DNA of 64,000 nt from contig NZ_AZUC01000013.1 of the NCBI RefSeq assembly GCF_000586555.1, forward strand, positions 1-64,000, written 5' to 3'. Below are positions 19,094 through 26,810 of this stretch, piece by piece. The notes under the pieces were generated by a model. That model worked only from the letters and a program-made list of their open reading frames with translations, had not been told where the DNA came from and searched no databases. Source of the stretch: Sporosarcina sp. D27. Lineage in GTDB: Bacteria; Bacillota; Bacilli; Bacillales_A; Planococcaceae. A program made the position numbers and the translations under genes. Within the stretch, counting starts at the first letter, position 1; the number at the start of each line of letters is the position of its first letter.

Positions 19094-20584
19094 ATGATTA
19101 AAAAAGTGCAATTGCCGTTGCAAACGGCAAACTTAGTCGTAGGTTTCATGGTATGGGTACTTATTTCGTCGCTGCTTCCATTCATTCGTGAAGACGTTGC
19201 AATCCCAGCATCACGTGTTGCGATTGTCACTGCAGTTCCAGTCGTTCTCGGTTCGATCTTGCGAATTCCGCTTGGCTATTATGCAAACGTTTTTGGAGCA
19301 AGGATTATCTTTGCGGTGAGTTTCATCTTATTACTATTTCCAGTGTTCTACATAAGTGCTGCATCATCGTTTGCTGACTTGATCATTGGCGGTACGTTCC
19401 TGGGTATCGGGGGTGCTGTGTTCTCTGTTGGGGTTACTTCACTGCCGAAGTACTATCCAAAAGAAAAACATGGTTTGGTCAATGGAATCTATGGAATGGG
19501 GAACGTCGGTACAGCCGTTACAACTTTTGCAGCACCTGTCTTGGCGGTTCAGTTCGGATGGAGTGCTACTGTCAAATTCTATCTAATTCTATTGCTTGCG
19601 TTCGCGGCATTGAACTTCGTACTCGGTGATCGCAAAGAACCTAAAGTGAAGACATCGATGATCGGACAAATAAAAGGTGTCTATAAAAACGAAAAACTGT
19701 GGTTCTTCTCACTGTTTTACTTCATCACATTTGGAGCGTTTGTTGCGTTCACAATCTTTTTACCGAACTTCCTAGTCGATTACTTTGAGTTGGAAAAAGT
19801 CGATGCAGGAATGCGGACAGCAGGATTCATCATTGTAGCAACGCTGTTCCGTCCAGTGGGCGGGTGGCTTGCGGATCGTTTCCAGCCGTTGTTCTTATTG
19901 ATGGGTGTTTTCGCAGGACTGACATTCGCTGCCGTTCTACTTGCGTTCTCACCCTCAATCTTGCTATATACGATTGGAATCATGCTCATTGCCCTAACAG
20001 CTGGTATCGGAAATGGTGTTATTTTTAAACTTGTTCCGTTTTACTTCAGTAAACAAGCGGGAACAGCGAATGGTATTGTTTCGATGATGGGTGGTCTCGG
20101 TGGATTCTTCCCACCCTTACTCTTATCTGCGGTGCATTCAATGACTGGTTCGTACTCAATTGGGTTCATGGCATTTGCCCAGTTTGCACTCGTCAGTTTA
20201 GTCCTCGTCATTTGGCTCTATTACATGGACCGTCTGTCTACTGCAAAAGAAGTATTTGACTCGACAGGTTCAGGGATTCTCGTCACAGATGCATCTGGAA
20301 AGATTTTGTCGGTCAATCCTGCCTTTACTCGATTGACAGGATATCCTTCAGATGAAGTCATTGGGAAAAACCCGAATGTCCTCAGTTCCGGAAAGCAATC
20401 TAAAGAATTCTACACCTCTATGTGGAGTGTCATTGGGAACGAAGGATCTTGGCAAGGCGAGATATGGAACAAACGGAGAGATGGTTCTGAGTACTTAGAG
20501 CTGTTGACCATCAATGCCATTAAAAATAATGATGGTGACGTAACCCGTTACGTTGGAACATTCAGCGACATAACCAGAGCTTAA
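19094..20584 (+). CDS. narK: NarK/NarT-type nitrate/nitrite transporter fused to a C-terminal PAS domain
   Basis: Residues 1 to about 383 form a 12-helix MFS nitrate/nitrite porter with the nitrate signature-like stretches GIGGAVFSVGVTSLPKYYP and GIGNGVIFKLVPFYF. Residues about 385-496 are a PAS domain: AKEVFDSTGSGILVTDASGK, VNPAFTRLTGYPSDEVIGKN, then WQGEIWNKRRDG and VGTFSDITR, ending two residues after the usual DIT linker motif. The PAS part resembles those found in GGDEF/EAL regulators but no output domain follows. The reading frame is continuous with no sign of a frameshift. Ordinary NarK/NarT proteins are about 390-460 residues. The fused domain could gate transport or sense redox, a ligand or a partner. 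Confidence 0.93.
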   Translation: MIKKVQLPLQTANLVVGFMVWVLISSLLPFIREDVAIPASRVAIVTAVPVVLGSILRIPLGYYANVFGARIIFAVSFILLLFPVFYISAASSFADLIIGGTFLGIGGAVFSVGVTSLPKYYPKEKHGLVNGIYGMGNVGTAVTTFAAPVLAVQFGWSATVKFYLILLLAFAALNFVLGDRKEPKVKTSMIGQIKGVYKNEKLWFFSLFYFITFGAFVAFTIFLPNFLVDYFELEKVDAGMRTAGFIIVATLFRPVGGWLADRFQPLFLLMGVFAGLTFAAVLLAFSPSILLYTIGIMLIALTAGIGNGVIFKLVPFYFSKQAGTANGIVSMMGGLGGFFPPLLLSAVHSMTGSYSIGFMAFAQFALVSLVLVIWLYYMDRLSTAKEVFDSTGSGILVTDASGKILSVNPAFTRLTGYPSDEVIGKNPNVLSSGKQSKEFYTSMWSVIGNEGSWQGEIWNKRRDGSEYLELLTINAIKNNDGDVTRYVGTFSDITRA

Positions 20585-20589
20585 AACGG

Positions 20590-20618
20590 GGACGGCCGGT
20601 CTACTCGACTGGCCGTCC
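20590..20618 (+). terminator. Strong GC-rich hairpin after narK
   Basis: GGACGGCCGGTC pairs with GACTGGCCGTCC (12 bp, one G-U) around TACTC. Only a weak pyrimidine tract follows, so termination may be partial and read-through into the cofactor genes is possible. Confidence 0.6.
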
Positions 20619-20652
20619 TCTGCTTACTTTACGCGAAATGAAGGTGCGTATT

Positions 20653-21672
20653 TTGGAACAACGTTACTCGAGACAAGTTCTGTTCAATCCAATTGGTGAG
20701 ACAGGACAACGGAAATTGGAAAACTCCCATGCGTTTGTCCTTGGATGTGGGGCACTTGGGTCGGCAATTGCAGAGACACTTGTGCGTGCAGGTATTCAGA
20801 AACTGACGATAGCGGATCGGGATTACGTAGAGCCTTCTAATCTGCAAAGACAACAACTGTTCACAGAGCAGGATGCTGTTCAAGGCGTGCCGAAAGTGAT
20901 TGCAGCAGAAGCAAGACTGCGTGCGATTCGTAGTGATGTGACACTCGTTCCGTTACTTGAACATGTGGATGGGCAACTTCTGGAACGACATGCGCAGGAT
21001 GCAGACATCTTATTGGACGCAACAGATAACTTTGAAGCTAGGTTATTACTGAATGACTTCGCTTGGAAATATAAGATTCCATGGGTGTATGGAGCATGTG
21101 TGGGAAGCTCCAGTAGCGTATTTCCATTCATCCCGGGGAAAACTCCTTGCTTCAGATGCTTATTGCCAGTACTTCCTTCAGTCAATGAAACCTGTGATAC
21201 TGCGGGCATTATTGCACCAGCTGTTCAACTTACAGCTGCGCACCAAAGTACAGAAGCGCTAAAATGGCTAACAGGGAACGAAGAAGCGATGCGTACAAAA
21301 TTGTTACACACAGATATTTGGCACAATACGCAAGTGGAAGCGGGCATCACACGATTGAAGAAGGAAGCGTGTGAAACATGTGGAAGTACTCCTACATACC
21401 CGTCCTTGAATTCCGATGCAGGCACCCACTACGCCGTATTATGCGGTAGGGAAACGGTTCAAATCATTCCGGCTGCTGAGCGTAAGTTGACTGGGGATGA
21501 TGTCTATCGCGTTGCGGACCGCCTTGGGACAGTGGAAAAGCATACCCCATTTTTTGTTGAGTTTTACGCAGAAGGATATCGATGTGTGGGGTTCTCAAAT
21601 GGAAGACTGCTCATTCATGGGTTGAAGGATATGAGGAAAGGGCGCAAAATCTATCACCAGCTGTTTGGATAA
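20653..21672 (+). CDS. moeB: ThiF/MoeB-family adenylyltransferase (MoaD-activating enzyme)
   Basis: E1-like enzyme that adenylates the C-terminal Gly-Gly of MoaD (or ThiS) for sulfur transfer. It shows the nucleotide loop GCGALGSA, the DRDYVEPSNLQRQQ arginine/aspartate segment, DATDNFEAR, and two CxxC zinc motifs (CFRC and CETC). The start TTG 20653, with AAGGTG 6 bases before it, gives MEQRYSRQVLF, matching the family N-terminus; the ATG at 20638 would add five unrelated residues. A C-terminal extension of about 90 residues follows the second CxxC, as in some MoeB/ThiF proteins. The moa context supports moeB over thiF. Confidence 0.9.
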   Translation: MEQRYSRQVLFNPIGETGQRKLENSHAFVLGCGALGSAIAETLVRAGIQKLTIADRDYVEPSNLQRQQLFTEQDAVQGVPKVIAAEARLRAIRSDVTLVPLLEHVDGQLLERHAQDADILLDATDNFEARLLLNDFAWKYKIPWVYGACVGSSSSVFPFIPGKTPCFRCLLPVLPSVNETCDTAGIIAPAVQLTAAHQSTEALKWLTGNEEAMRTKLLHTDIWHNTQVEAGITRLKKEACETCGSTPTYPSLNSDAGTHYAVLCGRETVQIIPAAERKLTGDDVYRVADRLGTVEKHTPFFVEFYAEGYRCVGFSNGRLLIHGLKDMRKGRKIYHQLFG

Positions 21673-21685
21673 GGGGAGAATCGAT

Positions 21686-22192
21686 GTGCACAAAGAAAAC
21701 TCAGAAATGAAGAGGAAATTGAATGTGTGTGTATTAACAGTGAGCGATACACGTACGGAGGAAGATGACAATAGCGGAAGATTGATCAGAGAAAAGATGG
21801 AGGAAGCAGGACACGAAGTGATTGCCCGAGTCATTTGCCCGGATGATAAAAACGCGATTTTGAAAGCAGTAGAATCATGGATTGGTAAGAAAGATGCCAA
21901 TGCGATTATCATCACTGGCGGAACCGGCATCAGTTATCGGGATGTGACGATTGAAACGATCCGCCCATTTTTCACGAAAGAATTAACCGGTTTTGGAGAG
22001 TTGTTCCGCTATATCAGTTATGCAGAGGATGTAGGCTCGAAAGCGTTACTAAGTCGTGCAGCTGCCGGCGCAGTCGGAGAAAAAGTCCTGTTTGCGTTAC
22101 CAGGATCCGTAAAAGCAGTTTCGCTTGCGATGGATCGCCTTGTTATGCCGGAGCTGCTGCACATTCACTATGAGTTGACGAAGCATTTGTAA
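21686..22192 (+). CDS. moaB: Molybdenum cofactor biosynthesis protein MoaB (molybdopterin adenylyltransferase family)
   Basis: MoaB/MogA fold protein that adenylates molybdopterin before molybdate insertion by MoeA. It has VLTVSDTRTEEDDNSG near the N-terminus, the pterin-binding loop ITGGTGISYRDVT, and the C-terminal LPGSVKAV motif. GTG 21686 behind AAGGGGAG is preferred to the upstream TTG 21665, which lies within the moeB end. It has 168 residues. Its end is convergent with moaC, 24 bases apart. Confidence 0.93.
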   Translation: MHKENSEMKRKLNVCVLTVSDTRTEEDDNSGRLIREKMEEAGHEVIARVICPDDKNAILKAVESWIGKKDANAIIITGGTGISYRDVTIETIRPFFTKELTGFGELFRYISYAEDVGSKALLSRAAAGAVGEKVLFALPGSVKAVSLAMDRLVMPELLHIHYELTKHL

Positions 22193-22199
22193 GGGATAC

Positions 22200-22229
22200 A
22201 AAAAGACGGAAGCGAGTTACGCATCCGTC
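22200..22229 (-). terminator. Terminator of moaC whose loop contains the moaC stop codon
   Basis: On the minus strand GACGGATGCG pairs with CGCTTCCGTC (one mismatch) around TAACT, then TTTTT. The moaC stop TAA (22217-22219) sits in the loop, so the hairpin overlaps the last codons. It has no useful T run on the plus strand. Confidence 0.75.
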
Positions 22230-22711
22230 CTAGTATAATCCCCATTTTTCCCGCCTGTTTTAGATTGTAGCATCGTAGGGCCGATGACCATCTCTTTGCC
22301 AGCTGCTTTGCACATATCGTATATCGTTAATGCGGTCGCTGATGCGGCGGTGAGTGCTTCCATTTCAACGCCAGTGAGACCCGTCGTTTTCACTTGTGCA
22401 CGAATGAGAACTTCGTAGTGTTGAATAGATTTATCGATATTCCACTCAAATCGGATATCGACACCGGTTAGAGGGAGTGGATGACACATTGGAATGATGG
22501 TTGCCGTATTTTTAGCTGCCATAATCCCAGCGACTTGAGCCACTGCGAAGACATCGCCTTTTTTATTTTTTCCGTCCTTAATTTGATTGTAAATCGTTTC
22601 ATTGACAAGGATGGAAGTGCTTGCAACAGCAGTTCGGGATGTAATGGGTTTGTCGGATACATCGACCATCCGCGCACGTCCTTGGTCATTAAAATGAGTG
22701 AGTTCAGACAT
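22217..22711 (-). CDS. moaC: Cyclic pyranopterin monophosphate synthase MoaC
   Basis: Second step of molybdopterin synthesis, working with MoaA to convert GTP to cPMP. Conserved motifs: [18 protein letters not shown] at the N-terminus, [29 protein letters not shown] and the C-terminal [13 protein letters not shown] with KTGGKNG. ATG 22711 with AAAGGA upstream is chosen; earlier in-frame codons run into the moeA promoter. It is 164 residues long and encoded against the surrounding cofactor genes, diverging from moeA over about 60 bases. Confidence 0.95.
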   Translation of the reverse strand: MSELTHFNDQGRARMVDVSDKPITSRTAVASTSILVNETIYNQIKDGKNKKGDVFAVAQVAGIMAAKNTATIIPMCHPLPLTGVDIRFEWNIDKSIQHYEVLIRAQVKTTGLTGVEMEALTAASATALTIYDMCKAAGKEMVIGPTMLQSKTGGKNGDYTRTDA

Positions 22712-22771
22712 TCGAATCATTCCTTTCAACTCTGATACACTCAGTATAACAGAAGAAAGCAGGTGCTTTTG

Positions 22772-24025
22772 GTGGAGATGAGAAAGCCGATCCCAGTAGC
22801 TGAAGCAGTGGCGCAAGTAATGAGTCACGTTCAACGGTTAGGAAACGAATCGGTTTCTATAGAACAGTCTATGGGCCGTATTTTAGCTGAACCAATAGTT
22901 GCCCGTCATAGTGTCCCGCCTTTTGACCGATCACCGTATGATGGATTTGCGATCAGAGCGAAAGACAGTAAAGGCGCATCAGGTGACAAACGTATGCCAT
23001 TTACGGTAATTGGAGAGATTGGCGCGGGTTACGTAGGGGAACAACGAGTGGGACCTCGCGAAGCATACAGAATTATGACAGGTGCTCAAATGCCTGAAGG
23101 TGCTGACGCTGTTGTAATGTTTGAACAAACGGTTGAAACTGAAGAAGGATTTACGATAAGAAAACCGTTTGAAACTGGAGAGAATATCTCATACGAAGGA
23201 GAGGACGCTGCGGAAGGTGAACTGCTCATTGCAGCAGGAACTCTCATTCATGCAGGTACGATTGCACTGCTTGCAACGTTCGGCTACGCAAAGGTATTAG
23301 TTTATCGGCAACCAGTCGTAGGGGTTTTATCGACAGGAACGGAATTGTTGGACGTGTCGGATGATTTAGTGCCAGGTAAAATCAGGAACTCCAATGGCCC
23401 AATGGTGAAAGCGCAACTAGAGCGACTAGGCGTACCATTCAAATCGTATGGCACTTCTTCAGACGACTTGGATTTGTGCACAGAAGTGATTGAGCGTGCG
23501 TTGCAAGAAACGGATGCACTCATTACAACAGGTGGCGTTTCAGTTGGCGATTTCGATCACTTACCTGCAATCTATGAACGGTTAGGGGCAAAAGTGTTGT
23601 TCAACAAAGTTGCCATGCGCCCGGGAAGTGTGACGACGGTTGCAGTCCTAGGGGACAAGTTCTTGTTCGGACTTTCGGGGAATCCATCTGCTTGTTTTAC
23701 AGGGTTCGAACTGTTTGCACGTCCGGCCTTACTTTCAATGATGGGATGCACGGCACCATACTTGCCCCATTTAAAAGCCAGGTTAGCAGAAGAATTTACA
23801 AAACCGAACCCGTTCACTCGATTTGTCCGCGCGGTTTGGCAAATGACTGAGAAGGGTGTAACGGCAGCTCCTGCAGGATTCAATAAGTCTAATGCAGTGT
23901 CATCGATTGCGAGAGGAAACTGTCTGATTGTATTGCCAAGTGGAACGCGAGGATATTCTACAGGCGATGAAGTGGACTTATTGCTAATTGGAACTGAACA
24001 AGGTGTGGAGGATTGGGTGCTATGA
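22772..24025 (+). CDS. moeA: Molybdopterin molybdenumtransferase MoeA
   Basis: Inserts molybdate into adenylated molybdopterin. Domain order matches MoeA: N-terminal segment with [15 protein letters not shown], domain 2 with [19 protein letters not shown], the MogA-like domain with [27 protein letters not shown] and [14 protein letters not shown], and a C-terminal beta domain. The start is uncertain among GTG 22763, TTG 22769, GTG 22772 and ATG 22778. GTG 22772 has AGGTG at good spacing and gives [13 protein letters not shown], close to relatives. It heads the tightly packed moeA-mobB-moaE-moaD-mobA-moaA run. Confidence 0.93.
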   Translation: MEMRKPIPVAEAVAQVMSHVQRLGNESVSIEQSMGRILAEPIVARHSVPPFDRSPYDGFAIRAKDSKGASGDKRMPFTVIGEIGAGYVGEQRVGPREAYRIMTGAQMPEGADAVVMFEQTVETEEGFTIRKPFETGENISYEGEDAAEGELLIAAGTLIHAGTIALLATFGYAKVLVYRQPVVGVLSTGTELLDVSDDLVPGKIRNSNGPMVKAQLERLGVPFKSYGTSSDDLDLCTEVIERALQETDALITTGGVSVGDFDHLPAIYERLGAKVLFNKVAMRPGSVTTVAVLGDKFLFGLSGNPSACFTGFELFARPALLSMMGCTAPYLPHLKARLAEEFTKPNPFTRFVRAVWQMTEKGVTAAPAGFNKSNAVSSIARGNCLIVLPSGTRGYSTGDEVDLLLIGTEQGVEDWVL

Positions 24026-24531
24026 AGACCCTTCATATTGTTGGCTATAAAAACAGCGGAAAGACGACTCTACTAGAACGTTGGATCGGCGTTGTGAAAG
24101 CGAAAGGGCTTGCGGTCGCTGTGTTGAAGCATCATGGCCATGGGGGACAGATTGAGTTGCCTTCTGTAGAAACCGATACGGGTTGCTTTTTCGATAAAGG
24201 CGCAGATGCGACACTAGTGGCGGGTGGTGGCAGTGCTCAGCTTTTATTGAACAATGAGCCCTCTTTTGGAGCGGTAAAGGCGCTAGTTACATATGATTCA
24301 CCAGACGTGTTGCTGATTGAGGGCTATAAAGATGAGCGTGGTGAGAAAGTTGTTCTCATTCGAGGTGGTAAAGACTGGGATATATTGCAAGGACTCGAAG
24401 GAATTCAGCTTGTTATTGGAGAGGTTGCGCACAGTGAATACTCGATTATCAAAGATCGCGGTGATTCGGTGAAACTTGATAACTGGTTCACGGATTGGCT
24501 GAATAAGGAGGATCATCATGAAACCATTTGA
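24022..24531 (+). CDS. mobB: Molybdopterin-guanine dinucleotide biosynthesis adaptor MobB
   Basis: GTP-binding protein that assists MobA in making the MGD form required by NarG. It has the P-loop GYKNSGKTT at the N-terminus, KHHGHGG, and the switch-like DVLLIEGYKDE. ATG 24022 overlaps the moeA stop (ATGA) and follows GGAGG (24007-24011). The longer TTG start at 24013 is unnecessary. It overlaps moaE by 14 bases. Confidence 0.93.
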   Translation: MKTLHIVGYKNSGKTTLLERWIGVVKAKGLAVAVLKHHGHGGQIELPSVETDTGCFFDKGADATLVAGGGSAQLLLNNEPSFGAVKALVTYDSPDVLLIEGYKDERGEKVVLIRGGKDWDILQGLEGIQLVIGEVAHSEYSIIKDRGDSVKLDNWFTDWLNKEDHHETI

Positions 24532-24964
24532 AGTAGTGGAAGCACCGATTGATGCGCAAGTATATTCCGATTATGTCCTGCATGCAGGTGCAGGTGCAGT
24601 TACATTGTTCACGGGTCACGTTCGGGAATGGACGCACGGCGTACGGACGGTATATTTAGCGTATGAAGCGTATGTACCAATGGCAGAAAAAAAACTTGCT
24701 GAAATCGGTGCGGAAATGGAAGCGAAATGGCCAGGGGTCAAAGCTGCGATTGCGCATCGCATCGGGGAATTGCACATATCGGATATTGCTGTTGTGATTG
24801 CAGTTTCATCATCGCATCGAAAAGCTGCCTATGAAGCGAATGAATACGCAATTGAGCGTATTAAAGAAGTTGTTCCAATCTGGAAAAAAGAGATTTGGGA
24901 AGACGGCGAAGAATGGTTAGGCGCCCAAAAGAAATATCCTGAAAAAGGAGTGGATTCTGTATGA
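24518..24964 (+). CDS. moaE: Molybdopterin synthase catalytic subunit MoaE
   Basis: Transfers sulfur from MoaD thiocarboxylate to cPMP. The 148-residue protein shows FTGHVREWTHG, LAYEAYVPMAEKKL, AHRIGELHISDIAVVIAVSSSHR and the catalytic lysine region PIWKKEIWEDGEEW. The start follows AAGGAGG. Its stop overlaps the moaD ATG. Confidence 0.96.
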   Translation: MKPFEVVEAPIDAQVYSDYVLHAGAGAVTLFTGHVREWTHGVRTVYLAYEAYVPMAEKKLAEIGAEMEAKWPGVKAAIAHRIGELHISDIAVVIAVSSSHRKAAYEANEYAIERIKEVVPIWKKEIWEDGEEWLGAQKKYPEKGVDSV

Positions 24965-25194
24965 TTCGAGTTCAATATTTTGCGAGACTTAGAGAGCTTG
25001 CTGGAAAAGGTCAAGACACGCTGGACCGTGAAGAGATGACTGTGCAACAGCTGTTGGATTGGGCTGAAGAAACTTATCCTGGATTTGGTAAAGACGATAT
25101 TCAAGTGGCGGTGAATGAAGAATATGCACTTCCTGAAGATGTCATTCATTCAGGAGATGAATGTGCTTTCATTCCACCAGTCAGTGGAGGTTGA
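24961..25194 (+). CDS. moaD: Molybdopterin synthase sulfur carrier subunit MoaD
   Basis: A 77-residue ubiquitin-fold protein ending in PPVSGG, the Gly-Gly tail that is adenylated by the MoeB-like protein and thiocarboxylated. The ATGA overlap with moaE makes the pair stoichiometrically coupled. The N-terminus MIRVQYFARLRELAG is typical. Confidence 0.95.
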   Translation: MIRVQYFARLRELAGKGQDTLDREEMTVQQLLDWAEETYPGFGKDDIQVAVNEEYALPEDVIHSGDECAFIPPVSGG

Positions 25195-25198
25195 TGTC

Positions 25199-25753
25199 AT
25201 GATTGGCATCGTATTAGCAGGGGGACAGTCGAGACGGTTTGGTTTACCAAAGGCATTTGCAACGTACAACGGAAAGTGCTTTTACGAGTATGCGATTGCT
25301 GCGTTAAGGCCCCATTGCACGCAAATTGTAGTCGTTGCTAGACCAGAAGACGTTAATCGGTTTTCTAGTACACTGCATGTCGTCACGGATTTGCAGGAGT
25401 TTTCGGGACAAGGTCCTCTTGCAGGGGTTTTAACGGGCATGAATACCATTCAAAGCGATTGGTATGCGGTGTTGCCGTGTGATGTTCCGTTTGCAGATGA
25501 CTCGATTATTCGGAAATTAATGAACCATAGGGCGGGCAATATGTCCGTTGCTATTGAAGAAAACGGCAAGTTACATCCGCTACTCTCCATTTGGAGCAAG
25601 GAGGCGGAACCGATGATCCGCTCTTCGCTCGAGATGGAGAACCGAAGTGTCCGACCACTCATTCATCATTGGGTGGATGGACAGGCGTTATTGGAAAAGA
25701 AGCCATCGCTTTTTGATAATGTAAACAGGCCTGGACAACTTGAGGGGAGATGA
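25199..25753 (+). CDS. mobA: Molybdenum cofactor guanylyltransferase MobA
   Basis: Attaches GMP to Mo-molybdopterin to give MGD. It has the nucleotide-binding N-terminus [27 protein letters not shown], and the metal-binding [11 protein letters not shown] 25199, 8 bases after GTGGAGG, is chosen. The longer frame start would lie inside moaD. It has 184 residues, slightly short for MobA but complete in motifs. Confidence 0.94.
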   Translation: MIGIVLAGGQSRRFGLPKAFATYNGKCFYEYAIAALRPHCTQIVVVARPEDVNRFSSTLHVVTDLQEFSGQGPLAGVLTGMNTIQSDWYAVLPCDVPFADDSIIRKLMNHRAGNMSVAIEENGKLHPLLSIWSKEAEPMIRSSLEMENRSVRPLIHHWVDGQALLEKKPSLFDNVNRPGQLEGR

Positions 25754-25757
25754 CAAC

Positions 25758-26774
25758 ATGGAGCCAATAACAGATAAGTTTGGTCGTCCGATTCGTGACT
25801 TGAGAATATCCGTGACAGACCGCTGCAACTTCAGATGCTCCTATTGCATGCCGAAAGAGATTTTTGGGGACGATTATGTGTTCCTCCCGAAAAGTGAGTT
25901 ACTGTCATTTGAAGAAATTGAAAGGCTAGCGCAACTCTTTGCGAAGATGGGCGTGAAGAAGTTACGGTTAACGGGTGGAGAACCACTCATGAGACGAGGA
26001 CTTCCTGAACTTGTAGGGAAACTGATGCAAATTGAAGGAATTGAAGATATTGGCCTCACGACAAACGCCGTTTTACTCGGTCAATATGCAAAGCCTTTAT
26101 ATGACGCGGGCTTACGCCGGTTGAATATTAGTCTGGATGCACTGGATACGGAGTTATTCGGGGAGATGAACGGTCGAGGCGTGAAGCCGGAAGTCATACT
26201 TAAAAATATCGATAAGGCTCACGCTTTAGGGTTTACTATAAAAATGAACATGGTCGTGAAAAAGGGAACCAATGAGCAAGAAATCTTGCCCATGGCTCAA
26301 TACTTCAAAGAGCGTGGTATCACGTTGCGATTCATTGAATTTATGGATGTTGGAAATGACAATGGTTGGAGTTTTGAGAAGGTCGTGACGAAGAAGGAGA
26401 TTTTGGAACGTCTGCAAGCTGTCCATAATCTTGAGCCGGTTGAGGAAGAGTATTATGGAGAAGTGGCGAAGCGTTGGCGTTATAAAGACAATGGAGCCGA
26501 GGTTGGTTTCATCACATCGGTATCCGAGTCGTTCTGTTCAACGTGCACTCGTGCTCGTCTTTCGTCTGAAGGTAAGTTATTTACGTGTTTGTTTGCGTCA
26601 GAAGGATTCGATGTCCGCGCGCTTATTCGTGAGGGTGCTACAGACGAAGAACTTGCTGCAGCTGTAATGGAAGTATGGGAAAACCGTGCAGATCGCTATT
26701 CAGATGAACGTACGGAACAAACCGTGAAAAATCGTAAAAACAAAAAGATTAACATGAGTTATATCGGGGGCTGA
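25758..26774 (+). CDS. moaA: GTP 3',8-cyclase MoaA (radical SAM)
   Basis: First step of molybdopterin synthesis. The radical-SAM cluster is CNFRCSYC (Cys23, 27 and 30) and the second substrate-binding cluster is Cys260, Cys263 and Cys277 (CSTC...FTC). [11 protein letters not shown] and the C-terminal Gly-Gly (SYIGG) needed for activity with MoaC are present. ATG 25758 follows GAGGGGAG. The stop lies inside the first of two alternative hairpins that lead to the SEC-C gene. Confidence 0.97.
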   Translation: MEPITDKFGRPIRDLRISVTDRCNFRCSYCMPKEIFGDDYVFLPKSELLSFEEIERLAQLFAKMGVKKLRLTGGEPLMRRGLPELVGKLMQIEGIEDIGLTTNAVLLGQYAKPLYDAGLRRLNISLDALDTELFGEMNGRGVKPEVILKNIDKAHALGFTIKMNMVVKKGTNEQEILPMAQYFKERGITLRFIEFMDVGNDNGWSFEKVVTKKEILERLQAVHNLEPVEEEYYGEVAKRWRYKDNGAEVGFITSVSESFCSTCTRARLSSEGKLFTCLFASEGFDVRALIREGATDEELAAAVMEVWENRADRYSDERTEQTVKNRKNKKINMSYIGG

Positions 26775-26802
26775 CCAACAGCCCCCCCAATATATTGGGG
26801 GG
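26766..26802 (+). promoter_or_regulatory. Mutually exclusive hairpins between moaA and the SEC-C gene
   Basis: Hairpin 1: GGGGGCTG (26766-26773), loop ACCAA, CAGCCCCC (26779-26786), containing the moaA stop TGA (26772-26774). Hairpin 2: CCCCCC (26783-26788), loop AATATATT, GGGGGG (26797-26802), where the last G run is the only Shine-Dalgarno for ATG 26811. They share bases 26783-26786, so only one can form. The layout suggests that a ribosome finishing moaA decides whether the downstream SD is exposed. Confidence 0.6.
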
Positions 26803-26810
26803 ATTTGAAC

